Assembly (NCBI GenBank): GCA_021810455.1
Contig: JAJZIU010000004.1
Span: 1-41,771, forward strand
Origin: Microcaldota archaeon
Lineage (GTDB): Archaea > Micrarchaeota > Micrarchaeia > Micrarchaeales > CABMGC01
Length of the DNA: 41,771 bases
Direction of reading: 5' to 3'
Below are positions 31,769 to 38,425 of this stretch, one piece after another. A program made the position numbers and the translations under genes. Under the pieces are notes generated by a model that saw only the letters and a list, made by a program, of their open reading frames with translations, did no database searches and was not told the DNA's origin. Numbering within the stretch: position 1 is the first letter of the stretch; every line of letters begins with the position of its first letter.

Positions 31769-32554
31769 TTATAAGTTTCTACTCTTAGGTTTCTTTCTAG
31801 ATACTATGTCTTGATCTCTGTCCAGAACATCCGTCAACATTCCTGCGGCTATTGTTATGGGATTTATTACATTGTCTATGTCGAGATCTGCAAGATGCTC
31901 CTGTGATTCTCCACTGTATGCTACTACTGATGTCTTCACATCCTTAGCCAATTTCTTTATAACAAGCACTACGTAAACCGTTTCCGAACTGTCCTTCAGA
32001 TCTACTACTATATCCGTTGCTCTGCTGAGCTCAAACTTTTCCATCTCTGCCTTTATTGTGTAATCGGCAAGGTATGCGGGATAACCCTTTGCCTTCAGTG
32101 TATCTACTGTGGGTTTGTCTCCTGTAACTATTATAAAGTTCCTCTTCTGTTCCTTTAGTTTTTGCGCAACTACCTGATTCGTAGCATCATAGCCTATCAG
32201 AACAATGTGCTTCTTAAGTCTCTTTTTGTCAAGTGTCGATAAACCCGTATATATTTTTTCTATTCTAGAACTCAGAAACTCACCAGAAAGCATCGTGACA
32301 GCACTAAGGAATATACTGAGACCAGAAATTATTAAAACTATTACAAAAATCCTTCCAAGCTCTGTAACTGGTGTTATATCCCCATAACCCACTGTGGATA
32401 TCGTCACCACTGTGAAGTAAAGTGCTTCATTAAGCGAATCCACTTTAACATTGAAGTTGCTGCTTTTGCCTAGTTCGTAAGTGCCAAAAGTACCGTACGC
32501 TAATACGATCATTATCGCCAAAGCGTACAGGTACACTCTCTTATCTATACGCAT
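31769..32554 (-). CDS. Two-helix potassium channel with an RCK (TrkA-N) domain
   Basis: The layout is that of MthK. Helix 1 (YLYALAIMIVLAYGTFG) is followed by a pore loop with the filter TVGYGD (residues 54-59), helix 2 (IFVIVLIISGLSIFLSAV) and a cytosolic Rossmann-like RCK domain (HIVLIGYDATNQVVAQKL, FIIVTGDKP). The C-terminal TrkA-C lobe is missing or very short (261 residues against about 336 in MthK). It conducts K+ and is probably gated by a ligand in the RCK domain. The DUF4870-like gene upstream is 23 bases away on the same strand. Confidence 0.9.
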   Translation of the reverse strand: MRIDKRVYLYALAIMIVLAYGTFGTYELGKSSNFNVKVDSLNEALYFTVVTISTVGYGDITPVTELGRIFVIVLIISGLSIFLSAVTMLSGEFLSSRIEKIYTGLSTLDKKRLKKHIVLIGYDATNQVVAQKLKEQKRNFIIVTGDKPTVDTLKAKGYPAYLADYTIKAEMEKFELSRATDIVVDLKDSSETVYVVLVIKKLAKDVKTSVVAYSGESQEHLADLDIDNVINPITIAAGMLTDVLDRDQDIVSRKKPKSRNL

Positions 32555-32577
32555 TTATGATCTCCTTCACTGTGACA

Positions 32578-32892
32578 TCATGCGTATTTTTCAGAATATC
32601 CTCCTATTATCGGAAGGCTAACATCATTTCCATTGTACGCCATTGCACCTGTCACCATTCCTGCAAGCCATAGCAAGAACGCGAGTACCCAACCTATTAC
32701 AGGTATGAAACTTAGAACCGTTATGGCTATGCCGAGCATTGTTGCCTGAAGTGCATGGAATCTCAGTCTTTTGTCTGAAGGTTTGCTTACCATAAAAATC
32801 AGTACTCCTGTCAGCCAAGTCAACAGGTAAGCAATTACAAACTTTTTGTCCTTTCCCTTTTTCAAGTTTTTCCGTGATTCTTTTACTGCCAT
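32578..32892 (-). CDS. Small membrane protein, DUF4870/Tic20-like
   Basis: The 104-residue protein has a basic N-terminus, three hydrophobic segments and the motif KRLRFHALQATMLGIAI, the FHAxQ pattern of DUF4870 proteins. Function unknown. It precedes the potassium channel by 23 bases and is probably cotranscribed with it. Confidence 0.75.
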   Translation of the reverse strand: MAVKESRKNLKKGKDKKFVIAYLLTWLTGVLIFMVSKPSDKRLRFHALQATMLGIAITVLSFIPVIGWVLAFLLWLAGMVTGAMAYNGNDVSLPIIGGYSEKYA

Positions 32893-32945
32893 AATATCAG
32901 ATAATATTCATTGTGCATCACTTATAAAGGTTTGTAAAATTCTGG

Positions 32946-33027
32946 CTTTGTTGATTGGGTGTTCTCTGATAAACTTTTAACAAAGTGAGCTGGAAATCCC
33001 ACATCGTTTACTGGTGGGATGATGTCA
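32946..33027 (+). ncRNA. Orphan TnpB-type right end / guide-RNA-like structure
   Basis: GGAAATCCCAC, TTTA, GTGGG and GATGATGTCA (32991-33027) match the right end after the first tnpB almost base for base in the conserved parts, with a CCCAC/GTGGG stem. Upstream, CTTTGTT (32946-32952) pairs with AACAAAG (32979-32985). No tnpB frame lies nearby. It is either the last trace of a lost IS605-family element or a stand-alone guide RNA that a TnpB in the genome could use. A guide would start near 33028 (CTATAAGCAAGAG). Confidence 0.55.
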
Positions 33028-33073
33028 CTATAAGCAAGAGCTTACAACAGCATAAGCGATTATCTGCGCTTAT

Positions 33074-33484
33074 TTACAGCGAACCAACAATCGAAACAAG
33101 TTCTTTTGTCTTAAGGATTCTAATTCTCTTCTGTGAACCAAAATCATTGTCGTTGCTCCATATTACCGTGTCCTCATGCAATGCACATGCAATATACAGC
33201 CAATCCTTTGGGTCTGCAATCAGATTAGCAGCTGCATTCAAGAAAGGTTTAAGGTCTTTGTCTGGCACAAACGTTACCTGGGCAAATACCTTCTGAATCA
33301 TGAGTAATAGTTCCTCGTCGTTCATCCCTGACTTTTCCTTGATCTCTATGATGTGGGTTGCCAGTTCATCCTTAAGAAATTCTGGGGTAAAAAGTGTAAG
33401 TGTAGGATTGAGAACCAGGCGCCTGGTAGCAGAATCCTTTATCAGGCAGGCAAACAGTATATTCGCATCAACTGTTACTCTCAT
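33074..33484 (-). CDS. vapC: PIN-domain ribonuclease toxin (VapC-like)
   Basis: The PIN acidic residues are in place: Asp6 in VTVDANILFACL, Glu in LKDELATHI, Asp in IADPKDWLYIACAL and Asp in IWSNDNDFG. VapC toxins are endoribonucleases that usually cut tRNA or rRNA. The ATG at 33484 is used; a TTG one codon earlier is unlikely. It overlaps the antitoxin gene by 17 bases, in antitoxin-first order. Confidence 0.9.
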   Translation of the reverse strand: MRVTVDANILFACLIKDSATRRLVLNPTLTLFTPEFLKDELATHIIEIKEKSGMNDEELLLMIQKVFAQVTFVPDKDLKPFLNAAANLIADPKDWLYIACALHEDTVIWSNDNDFGSQKRIRILKTKELVSIVGSL

Positions 33485-33710
33485 CAAGAAGCGCCTCTGC
33501 GTGTTTTGCCATGCTCTTCGATACCTTCTTTTCTATGAGCTTCCAGTCCTTTATGGTAAACTTGCTCTTTTCCGCTAATTTTTCCAACTCTTTGAAATCG
33601 GCAAGCTTCTGCTCTATTATGTTTCTTACGGCACTTGACCATTTAATCGACGGATGTTTTTCCATATCCCTCCTAAGTTCTTCACTTACGACTAAAGTAA
33701 TATTTGGCAT
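33468..33710 (-). CDS. vapB: VapB-like antitoxin
   Basis: This 80-residue protein has an N-terminal strand ITLVVSEELRRDMEKHP and a helix PSIKWSSAVRNIIEQKLADF, a ribbon-helix-helix start, followed by a charged C-terminal tail (KDWKLIEKKVSKSMAKHAEA) suited to binding the PIN toxin. A perfect palindrome just upstream supports autoregulation. Confidence 0.82.
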   Translation of the reverse strand: MPNITLVVSEELRRDMEKHPSIKWSSAVRNIIEQKLADFKELEKLAEKSKFTIKDWKLIEKKVSKSMAKHAEALLDESNS

Positions 33711-33715
33711 ATTAT

Positions 33716-33732
33716 CACATAATTATTATGTG
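33716..33732. promoter_or_regulatory. Palindromic operator of vapBC
   Basis: CACATAAT-T-ATTATGTG is a perfect 17-bp palindrome that ends six bases before the vapB ATG (33710). The TATA candidate GTATTAAATATG lies behind it near 33741-33752 on the minus strand, so a bound repressor would sit between TATA box and gene. Confidence 0.6.
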
Positions 33733-33806
33733 AATAGACATATTTAATACTTTCTATAGATTTGGTGTTTAAGACTTTTACCAACAAATACCAATTCGCT
33801 ATTTTG

Positions 33807-33894
33807 TAAGTCACACTCAGCGGAAGATGGACTTCATGGACTCGGCATCACTGCATCCTTTCGTGCAGTCCCATCCGTTAGCTTTTATATGCTG
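33807..33894 (+). repeat. Upstream copy of a duplicated promoter segment
   Basis: The core 33864-33894 matches 34620-34650 at 30 of 31 bases and includes the TATA box AGCTTTTATATGCTG. AAGTCACACTCAGC (33807-33820) also recurs, with one base missing, near 34590. In this copy the TATA box points at the 3' end of the RelE-like gene on the other strand, so it drives no recognisable gene. Confidence 0.75.
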
Positions 33895-33907
33895 TTGCTA
33901 TACGCAG

Positions 33908-34273
33908 CTATCTGCCTCTATATCCTATGAGTCTATTATAAGTTGGATGATCGAGTATATATAGAATAAAACTTACAATCTCGACTTCGTTTGTCCTGAT
34001 CGTGTAGAGCATCCTCCAGTAGTGTGTCAGCTCTACCCTGAAGAGATTATCGACATCAAGCGTCTTAGGGATGAGACCCTTCGGAATATTCTGCCCATAT
34101 GCTGGATTATACTTCAATATCGCTACCTTCTTGTCTATCGATTTCAATAGCTGCATTTCCTCCGAGTTCGCCTTTCCCTTCTTCCTCTGCTCTTCAACAA
34201 CTCTAGACAGCGCTTCGTACTCTTTTTTGGCCTGATCCTTAAGAATGACTCTTATGGATCTTGAAGGCTTCAT
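33908..34273 (-). CDS. RelE-superfamily toxin, archaeal long form
   Basis: The 121-residue protein opens with SRSIRVILKDQAKKEYEAL and ends NLFRVELTHYWRMLYTIRTN, IVSFILYILDHPTYNRLIGY, the YRLxY-type strand and terminal His/Tyr segment of RelE-like toxins. A charged helical insert (VVEEQRKKGKANSEEMQLLK) makes it longer than the RelE at 22612. Its ATG overlaps the stop of the upstream partner as ATGA. Confidence 0.8.
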   Translation of the reverse strand: MKPSRSIRVILKDQAKKEYEALSRVVEEQRKKGKANSEEMQLLKSIDKKVAILKYNPAYGQNIPKGLIPKTLDVDNLFRVELTHYWRMLYTIRTNEVEIVSFILYILDHPTYNRLIGYRGR

Positions 34274-34539
34274 AGTTCCAGTCCTCCTTTCTTCAGTTTC
34301 TCCATCATATCCTTCGGAGTGTATGTCCAGACAACCCCCTTTGTGGTTATCAGTATCTTGCCACTTGCCTGCAGGTAATCCAGTATTCTCATAAGGGTTT
34401 GGTGCATCACCTTGCGGGGCAACCTGCGTTTAAGCTCGGCTATCTTGATAACCTCTTTTGCAGCCTGCAGCGTATGCTCTACCATTAGTACAGTATCCAA
34501 TGTTGGCGAGTGCATTATTTGTGTTTGCATTTGTTTCAT
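34270..34539 (-). CDS. Winged-helix-like antitoxin partner
   Basis: The 89-residue protein has the helical text VEHTLQAAKEVIKIAELKRR, RKVMHQTLMRILDYLQASGK and the wing ILITTKGVVWTYTP, a small winged-helix pattern. Being upstream of, and coupled by ATGA to, a RelE-like toxin, it is the likely antitoxin and repressor. Its ATG follows an AT-rich palindrome. Confidence 0.72.
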   Translation of the reverse strand: MKQMQTQIMHSPTLDTVLMVEHTLQAAKEVIKIAELKRRLPRKVMHQTLMRILDYLQASGKILITTKGVVWTYTPKDMMEKLKKGGLEL

Positions 34540-34558
34540 AGTTATTTATGTATTAAAT

Positions 34559-34576
34559 AGATATATAAATATATCT
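34559..34576. promoter_or_regulatory. Inverted repeat over the TATA region of the RelE-like pair
   Basis: AGATATA-TAAA-TATATCT (arms 34559-34565 and 34570-34576) lies 20-37 bases before the antitoxin ATG (34539). It combines a TATA box with a 7-bp palindrome, as expected for an autorepressed toxin-antitoxin promoter. Confidence 0.5.
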
Positions 34577-34589
34577 TTTTGAGATATAA

Positions 34590-34650
34590 AGTACACTCAG
34601 CACACTTGCAAGAATATCCTGCAGTCCCATCCGATAGCTTTTATATGCTG
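34590..34650 (+). repeat. Downstream copy of the duplicated promoter segment, driving the YdeI-like gene
   Basis: Partner of 33807-33894. Its TATA box (CTTTTATATGC, near 34638-34648) is about 25 bases before the ATG at 34670, so this copy is the working promoter and the message is leaderless. Confidence 0.75.
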
Positions 34651-34669
34651 CAACTTACAAAACAATACC

Positions 34670-35233
34670 ATGAATAACGTGCTTGCATTCAAGTCTTCCA
34701 GGGATCTTGAAATATGGCTGGAGGGAAACCACGGTAAGAGCGATGGAGTATGGCTTAAGATTTACAAGAAGGGATTTAACTCAAATGCACTCAAGAGCAC
34801 AGAGGTCTTAGGTCCATTGCTTTGCTATGGCTGGATTACTGGACAGGCAAAGAAAGGAACAGATGAATATGCACTTTGGTGGATATGTCCTAGAAGAAAG
34901 AAGAGCATATGGTCAGAAGTAAATAGAAATCATGCAGAAAGGCTGGTTAGGGAAAGGCGAATGAAACCTAGTGGTATGAAGGAGATAGAAGATGCAAAGG
35001 AAGATGGTAGATGGGATCTTGCTTATCCGCCGCAAAGAACCGCTACACTTCCAGAGGACTTTCTGAAAAAGGTAAATAGAAATAAGAAAGCGAGAGAATT
35101 CCTTAAGACGCTAAACAGGGCCAATACCTATGCAATAATATTCAGGCTCCGTAATACAAAAGATGAGAAAAAGAGATCCGAAAAGATCGATAAGATTATT
35201 GAGATGCTTGAAAAGGGAAAAACATTTCATTGA
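34670..35233 (+). CDS. YdeI/OmpD-associated family protein
   Basis: The 187-residue protein matches the YdeI family: SRDLEIWLEGNHGKSDGVWL, KIYKKG, LLCYGWITGQAKKG, WWICPRRKKSIWSEVNRNH and a C-terminal helical region with LPEDFLKKVNRNKKAREFL. The family is common in bacteria and only loosely tied to stress and antimicrobial-peptide resistance; biochemistry is unknown. Beside toxin-antitoxin modules it is plausibly acquired. No membrane segment or signal peptide. Confidence 0.85.
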   Translation: MNNVLAFKSSRDLEIWLEGNHGKSDGVWLKIYKKGFNSNALKSTEVLGPLLCYGWITGQAKKGTDEYALWWICPRRKKSIWSEVNRNHAERLVRERRMKPSGMKEIEDAKEDGRWDLAYPPQRTATLPEDFLKKVNRNKKAREFLKTLNRANTYAIIFRLRNTKDEKKRSEKIDKIIEMLEKGKTFH

Positions 35234-35249
35234 AATAGCAGGAAGTCCA

Positions 35250-35278
35250 TCGCACCTGGGTATATAAACCAGGTGCGA
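35250..35278. promoter_or_regulatory. Perfect 10-bp inverted repeat around a TATA-like core
   Basis: TCGCACCTGG and CCAGGTGCGA flank GTATATAAA. It lies 17 bases after the YdeI-like stop codon and could be a terminator hairpin, but the loop is a good TATA box, so it may be an operator-covered promoter. No gene follows on the plus strand before the tRNA region. Confidence 0.5.
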
Positions 35279-35306
35279 ATCACATTCTCCGACGTAACTG
35301 TCGTTT

Positions 35307-35323
35307 TTGTCGACGACAAAACA
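35307..35323. terminator. Palindrome downstream of tRNA-Ala
   Basis: On the minus strand, TTTTGTCG-T-CGACAAAA follows the tRNA 3' end by about seven bases. It is a T-flanked hairpin suited to ending or processing the tRNA transcript. Confidence 0.45.
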
Positions 35324-35329
35324 GCAGGA

Positions 35330-35428
35330 TGGACTCGGCGGGATTCGAACCCGCAACCATCCGCATTTTAGGCAAATTATGTTTGTTTTGCTTGCAAAGC
35401 GGGCGCTCTACCGTTGAGCCACGAGCCC
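35330..35428 (-). tRNA. tRNA-Ala (UGC) with a 27-base intron after position 37
   Basis: On the minus strand, GGGCTCG pairs with CGAGTCC, including the G3-U70 wobble that identifies alanine tRNA. The D arm is GCTC/GAGC, the anticodon loop TTTGCAT has anticodon UGC, and the T arm is GCGGG-TTCGAAT-CCCGC. The discriminator is A and CCA is not encoded. Bases 35392-35366 interrupt the anticodon loop after A37; within this intron GCAAA pairs with TTTGC. Mature length is 72 bases. Confidence 0.95.
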
Positions 35429-35473
35429 ATATGTACGAACCCAATTCGTGTAACAAATAGGTTGGCTGGAAAG

Positions 35474-35484
35474 ATTTATAAAAC
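35474..35484. promoter_or_regulatory. TATA box shared by the candidate small RNA and tRNA-Ala
   Basis: ATTTATAAAAC reads as a TATA box on both strands. On the plus strand it predicts a start near 35505. On the minus strand it lies about 50 bases before the tRNA 5' end, leaving a short leader with an ACGAA/TTCGT hairpin. Confidence 0.45.
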
Positions 35485-35505
35485 CGTGGGAAGATATAGT
35501 AACTA

Positions 35506-35578
35506 CGGGTTCTACATAGGAAGGGTATAACTGGTCGCCTTGCCAGCGCGCAATGTTGCGCTGGCCTCTTCCTTTTTG
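35506..35578 (+). ncRNA. Candidate structured small RNA upstream of radA
   Basis: About 73 bases lie between a TATA box (35475-35482) and a T-run (35573-35577). AGGAAG (35518-35523) pairs with CTTCCT (35568-35573), closing around a strong GCCAGCGC/GCGCTGGC hairpin (35542-35549, 35558-35565). CTGG (35531-35534) could instead pair with CCAG (35543-35546), an alternative to the main stem. No coding frame fits. I do not recognise the family, and no C/D or H/ACA boxes are evident. radA has its own TATA candidate (ATTATATAC, about 35603-35611), so this looks like a separate transcript. Confidence 0.5.
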
Positions 35579-35639
35579 CATGTTTTTTGCGTATTACTTC
35601 TAATTATATACTTTTCCCTACCAAATACTATATGGTTAC

Positions 35640-36599
35640 ATGGCAAAAGAAGCAAAAGAAAAGAACATAAAGGAATTGGAGGATCTTCCAGGAATTGGAC
35701 CGACTACAGCTGAAAAACTGCGAGAGTCTGGGTACGATACTCTTGAGAAGATTGCCGTGGCATCCCCTCATGATCTATCCGAACTAACGGGAATGAGTGT
35801 TGACAATGCTAAAAAGGCTGTTGATGCAGCAAAACAGGCAACAACCGTTGTGTATTCAACCGGTTCTGAAATTTATGATCAACGAAAATTGATAGGAAGG
35901 ATAACTACTGGATCTAAAGACCTCAACGAGCTCTTGGGTGGCGGTCTCGAAATAAAAGCAATAACTGAAGCTTATGGTAAATTTGCATCTGGAAAAACCC
36001 AACTTGGATTTCAACTCTCTGTAAATGTGCAACTACCAAGAGACAAAGGCGGGCTTGAAGGAGCCGTCTTGTTCATTGACACAGAAGGCACTTTTAGGCC
36101 AGAAAGGATAGAAACCATCGCAACTGCGGCTGGACTGGACCCTAAACTCGCACTTGATAACATGCTAGTCGTAAGAGCCGAAACTACGGAACAACAAATA
36201 CTTACCATAGAGCGTGCTGATAAGGTAATACAGGAAAAGAACGTTAAATTAATAATAATAGATTCAATGATGGCACTTTTCAGGTCAGAGTTTCTTGGCA
36301 GAGGCGCTTTAGGTGAAAGGCAACAGAAACTGAATTCACACATACACAAACTTCAGAACCTCGCAGATACTCACGGCCTTGCGGTGTACATAACCAACCA
36401 GGTCATGGACAATCCCGGAATACTATTCGGAGATCCAACAACACCTGTTGGTGGTAACATAATGGCCCACGCTGCAACTACCCGGTTGTATATGAGAAAA
36501 AGTAAAGAAGACAAAAGGATAGTGCGACTTGTGGATTCACCGAGCATGCCTGAAGGCGAGGCAGTTATAAAAATAACTCCAAACGGCATAAGGGATTGA
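35640..36599 (+). CDS. radA: DNA repair and recombination protein RadA
   Basis: RadA is the archaeal RecA/Rad51 recombinase that forms filaments on single-stranded DNA for strand exchange. The 319 residues show an N-terminal helix-hairpin-helix domain (LEDLPGIGPTTAEKLRESGY, 14-33), the polymerisation region around GSEIYDQRKLIGRITTG, Walker A GKFASGKT (113-120), Walker B LIIIDSMMALFR, and L2-region text GILFGDPTTPVGGNIMAHAA. Length is normal for the family. The Walker A variant (YGKFASGKTQ rather than the commoner GEFGSGKTQ) keeps all consensus positions. dphB follows by three bases, so the two are cotranscribed. Confidence 0.97.
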   Translation: MAKEAKEKNIKELEDLPGIGPTTAEKLRESGYDTLEKIAVASPHDLSELTGMSVDNAKKAVDAAKQATTVVYSTGSEIYDQRKLIGRITTGSKDLNELLGGGLEIKAITEAYGKFASGKTQLGFQLSVNVQLPRDKGGLEGAVLFIDTEGTFRPERIETIATAAGLDPKLALDNMLVVRAETTEQQILTIERADKVIQEKNVKLIIIDSMMALFRSEFLGRGALGERQQKLNSHIHKLQNLADTHGLAVYITNQVMDNPGILFGDPTTPVGGNIMAHAATTRLYMRKSKEDKRIVRLVDSPSMPEGEAVIKITPNGIRD

Positions 36600-36602
36600 A
36601 AA

Positions 36603-37376
36603 ATGCTTTTTCTTGTAGGATTGGGCCTTGAGAATAAAGACATTTCTGCTAGAGCCTTGGAAGTTCTTCAAACATGCGATTCGATACTGATAGACACTTA
36701 CACGGCTCCGATATTTCCTGAATATATTAGCTATATAGAAGAAAAGACAAAAAGAAAACTTATTACTGCGGATAGGCATATGCTTGAAGAAAATGTAAAA
36801 GAAACAATAAAAGATGCGAAAACTAAGGACATTGCAATACTAATACCGGGGGATCCATTGGTAGCAACAACACATCACATAATACTCGACTCTGCGAAAT
36901 CCTTGAAAATAGCTTATCATGTGTATCATTCATCTTCGATATTCTCCGCGGCGATAGGCGAAAGTAGATTGGACATATATAAATTCGGAAGAATAACCAC
37001 TATACCTTTCTGGAGTGAGAAGTACAAACCCGTATCCTTCATAGATGTGATAAAGATAAATCTTGACAATGATGAACACACCCTACTTCTTGTAGATGTC
37101 AATCCTAAAACAAACAGCACTATGGATTTGAAAACTGCGTTAGACCTGCTCCTAAAAGCAGAAAATGAGAGAAAACACAAAATCATAACCGAGTCAACCG
37201 AGATTTTTGTGTTGGGAGATATAGGGATGAAAACGCAACTAATATTATTCTCAGATATCGAGTCATTGTTAAAAAACGATTATTTCAATGGAAAGAAAAT
37301 ATCTATCATAATTCCCGGAAAATTGACATTTGCAGAGGACGAAGCAACCCGATTGTTCAGGATTTCCAATACTTGA
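36603..37376 (+). CDS. dphB: Diphthine synthase
   Basis: DphB methylates the modified histidine of elongation factor 2 in diphthamide synthesis, using S-adenosylmethionine. The 257-residue protein opens with MLFLVGLGLENKDISARAL and has ILIDTYTAPIF, IAILIPGDPLVATTHHIIL, VYHSSSIFSAAIGESRLDIY and RITTIPFWSEKYKPVSF, the standard text of the family. It follows radA by three bases. Its last 20 bases overlap the end of the convergent flippase-like gene. Confidence 0.95.
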   Translation: MLFLVGLGLENKDISARALEVLQTCDSILIDTYTAPIFPEYISYIEEKTKRKLITADRHMLEENVKETIKDAKTKDIAILIPGDPLVATTHHIILDSAKSLKIAYHVYHSSSIFSAAIGESRLDIYKFGRITTIPFWSEKYKPVSFIDVIKINLDNDEHTLLLVDVNPKTNSTMDLKTALDLLLKAENERKHKIITESTEIFVLGDIGMKTQLILFSDIESLLKNDYFNGKKISIIIPGKLTFAEDEATRLFRISNT

Positions 37377-38421
37377 ATGTATAAGTAAGCGCAGCACTTC
37401 CGAATCCTTGTACAAACCAAATGCTTATTATTCTATAAAATATTGTAACGACAGACGCGAGTCCAAGCGCCGTTGCGCTTGTTATGTCATACGATGCTGG
37501 CAAGCTTTGAAAGAATAACGTCAATGATGTTGCCATTGCTACGTCAGTAACTCCCAAAGCTCCCGGAACTCCAGTAACCATTCCCAAAAGCAAAGTAAAG
37601 TAGAATATAAACAATACTGCGGGCAGATACATCAATCCTATATGTACTCCAAAACTCAATATGACTAAATAGAGCGCAAGGCCGTTTGTAAACATTGCCG
37701 GTATGGTGAATACCATAGAATACGCGTAAACATCAACTCCCATCCGTTTGTGATTTTTAAAGTATAATCTTGCAGCTCTAAAAAAACCCTTGAGCCTTTT
37801 TACCCTTCTGAGCTTCCCCTGTACGATGTTGAATAACGTACTGCTGTAAAAGAAAACAAATGGTATGAGCAGAAGTACTATCAGTATGGCAGTTATTACA
37901 TAGTATCCTTTTACCAATACTGTTGCTATTGTCAGCATGACCACAAAACCTAGAAAATCAGTAAATATGTCCACTACTATGGCTGGGAACGTCGCCGAAA
38001 ATTTAGCTCCAGTCAATTTGTTTATTGTATAAGCTACGATACTTCTCCCCCATCTACCTGGTGTTATGTCCATCGAATACATAGACAGATATATGGCAAG
38101 ATTCTTTCTTCTGTTTATTTTTATTCCCAACCTTTTCATGTACATTTCCCACTTAGGGAACCTTATCATGTATCCGAGGAACAGGACAAGTGTTGCAGCT
38201 ATGTAGTACAATGGTTCTATGCTGTGGAATGCCCTGATAAAGTTCCCTACCCCGCTTTTAACAACTGCAAAAGCGGCTATCGCTATAAAAATTATAAAAC
38301 TAATTCCGAGCAGTAGCATTATCGCATGCCTTACTGTCCTTACTCTTTTTTCGTAATCCGCAGCGCTTCTTATCTTCTGCGTGCTTTCTATGTCATAAAA
38401 TTGCGTTTCATTCTTCTGCAT
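37357..38421 (-). CDS. Flippase-like membrane protein (UPF0104 / LPG-synthase TM family)
   Basis: About 354 residues with roughly eight hydrophobic segments. Family-type text includes LGYMIRFPKWEMYMKRLGI, YLSMYSMDITPGRWGRSIVA and LLLGMVTGVPGALGVTDVAM, the last two matching the conserved polar loops of the AglD/MprF-type membrane domain. Relatives translocate lipids or lipid-linked sugars. The ATG at 38421 lies four bases after the TYW1 stop; a TTG at 38442 would overlap that gene and is less likely. Cotranscribed with TYW1. Confidence 0.8.
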   Translation of the reverse strand: MQKNETQFYDIESTQKIRSAADYEKRVRTVRHAIMLLLGISFIIFIAIAAFAVVKSGVGNFIRAFHSIEPLYYIAATLVLFLGYMIRFPKWEMYMKRLGIKINRRKNLAIYLSMYSMDITPGRWGRSIVAYTINKLTGAKFSATFPAIVVDIFTDFLGFVVMLTIATVLVKGYYVITAILIVLLLIPFVFFYSSTLFNIVQGKLRRVKRLKGFFRAARLYFKNHKRMGVDVYAYSMVFTIPAMFTNGLALYLVILSFGVHIGLMYLPAVLFIFYFTLLLGMVTGVPGALGVTDVAMATSLTLFFQSLPASYDITSATALGLASVVTIFYRIISIWFVQGFGSAALTYTFKYWKS

Positions 38422-38425
38422 CGGA

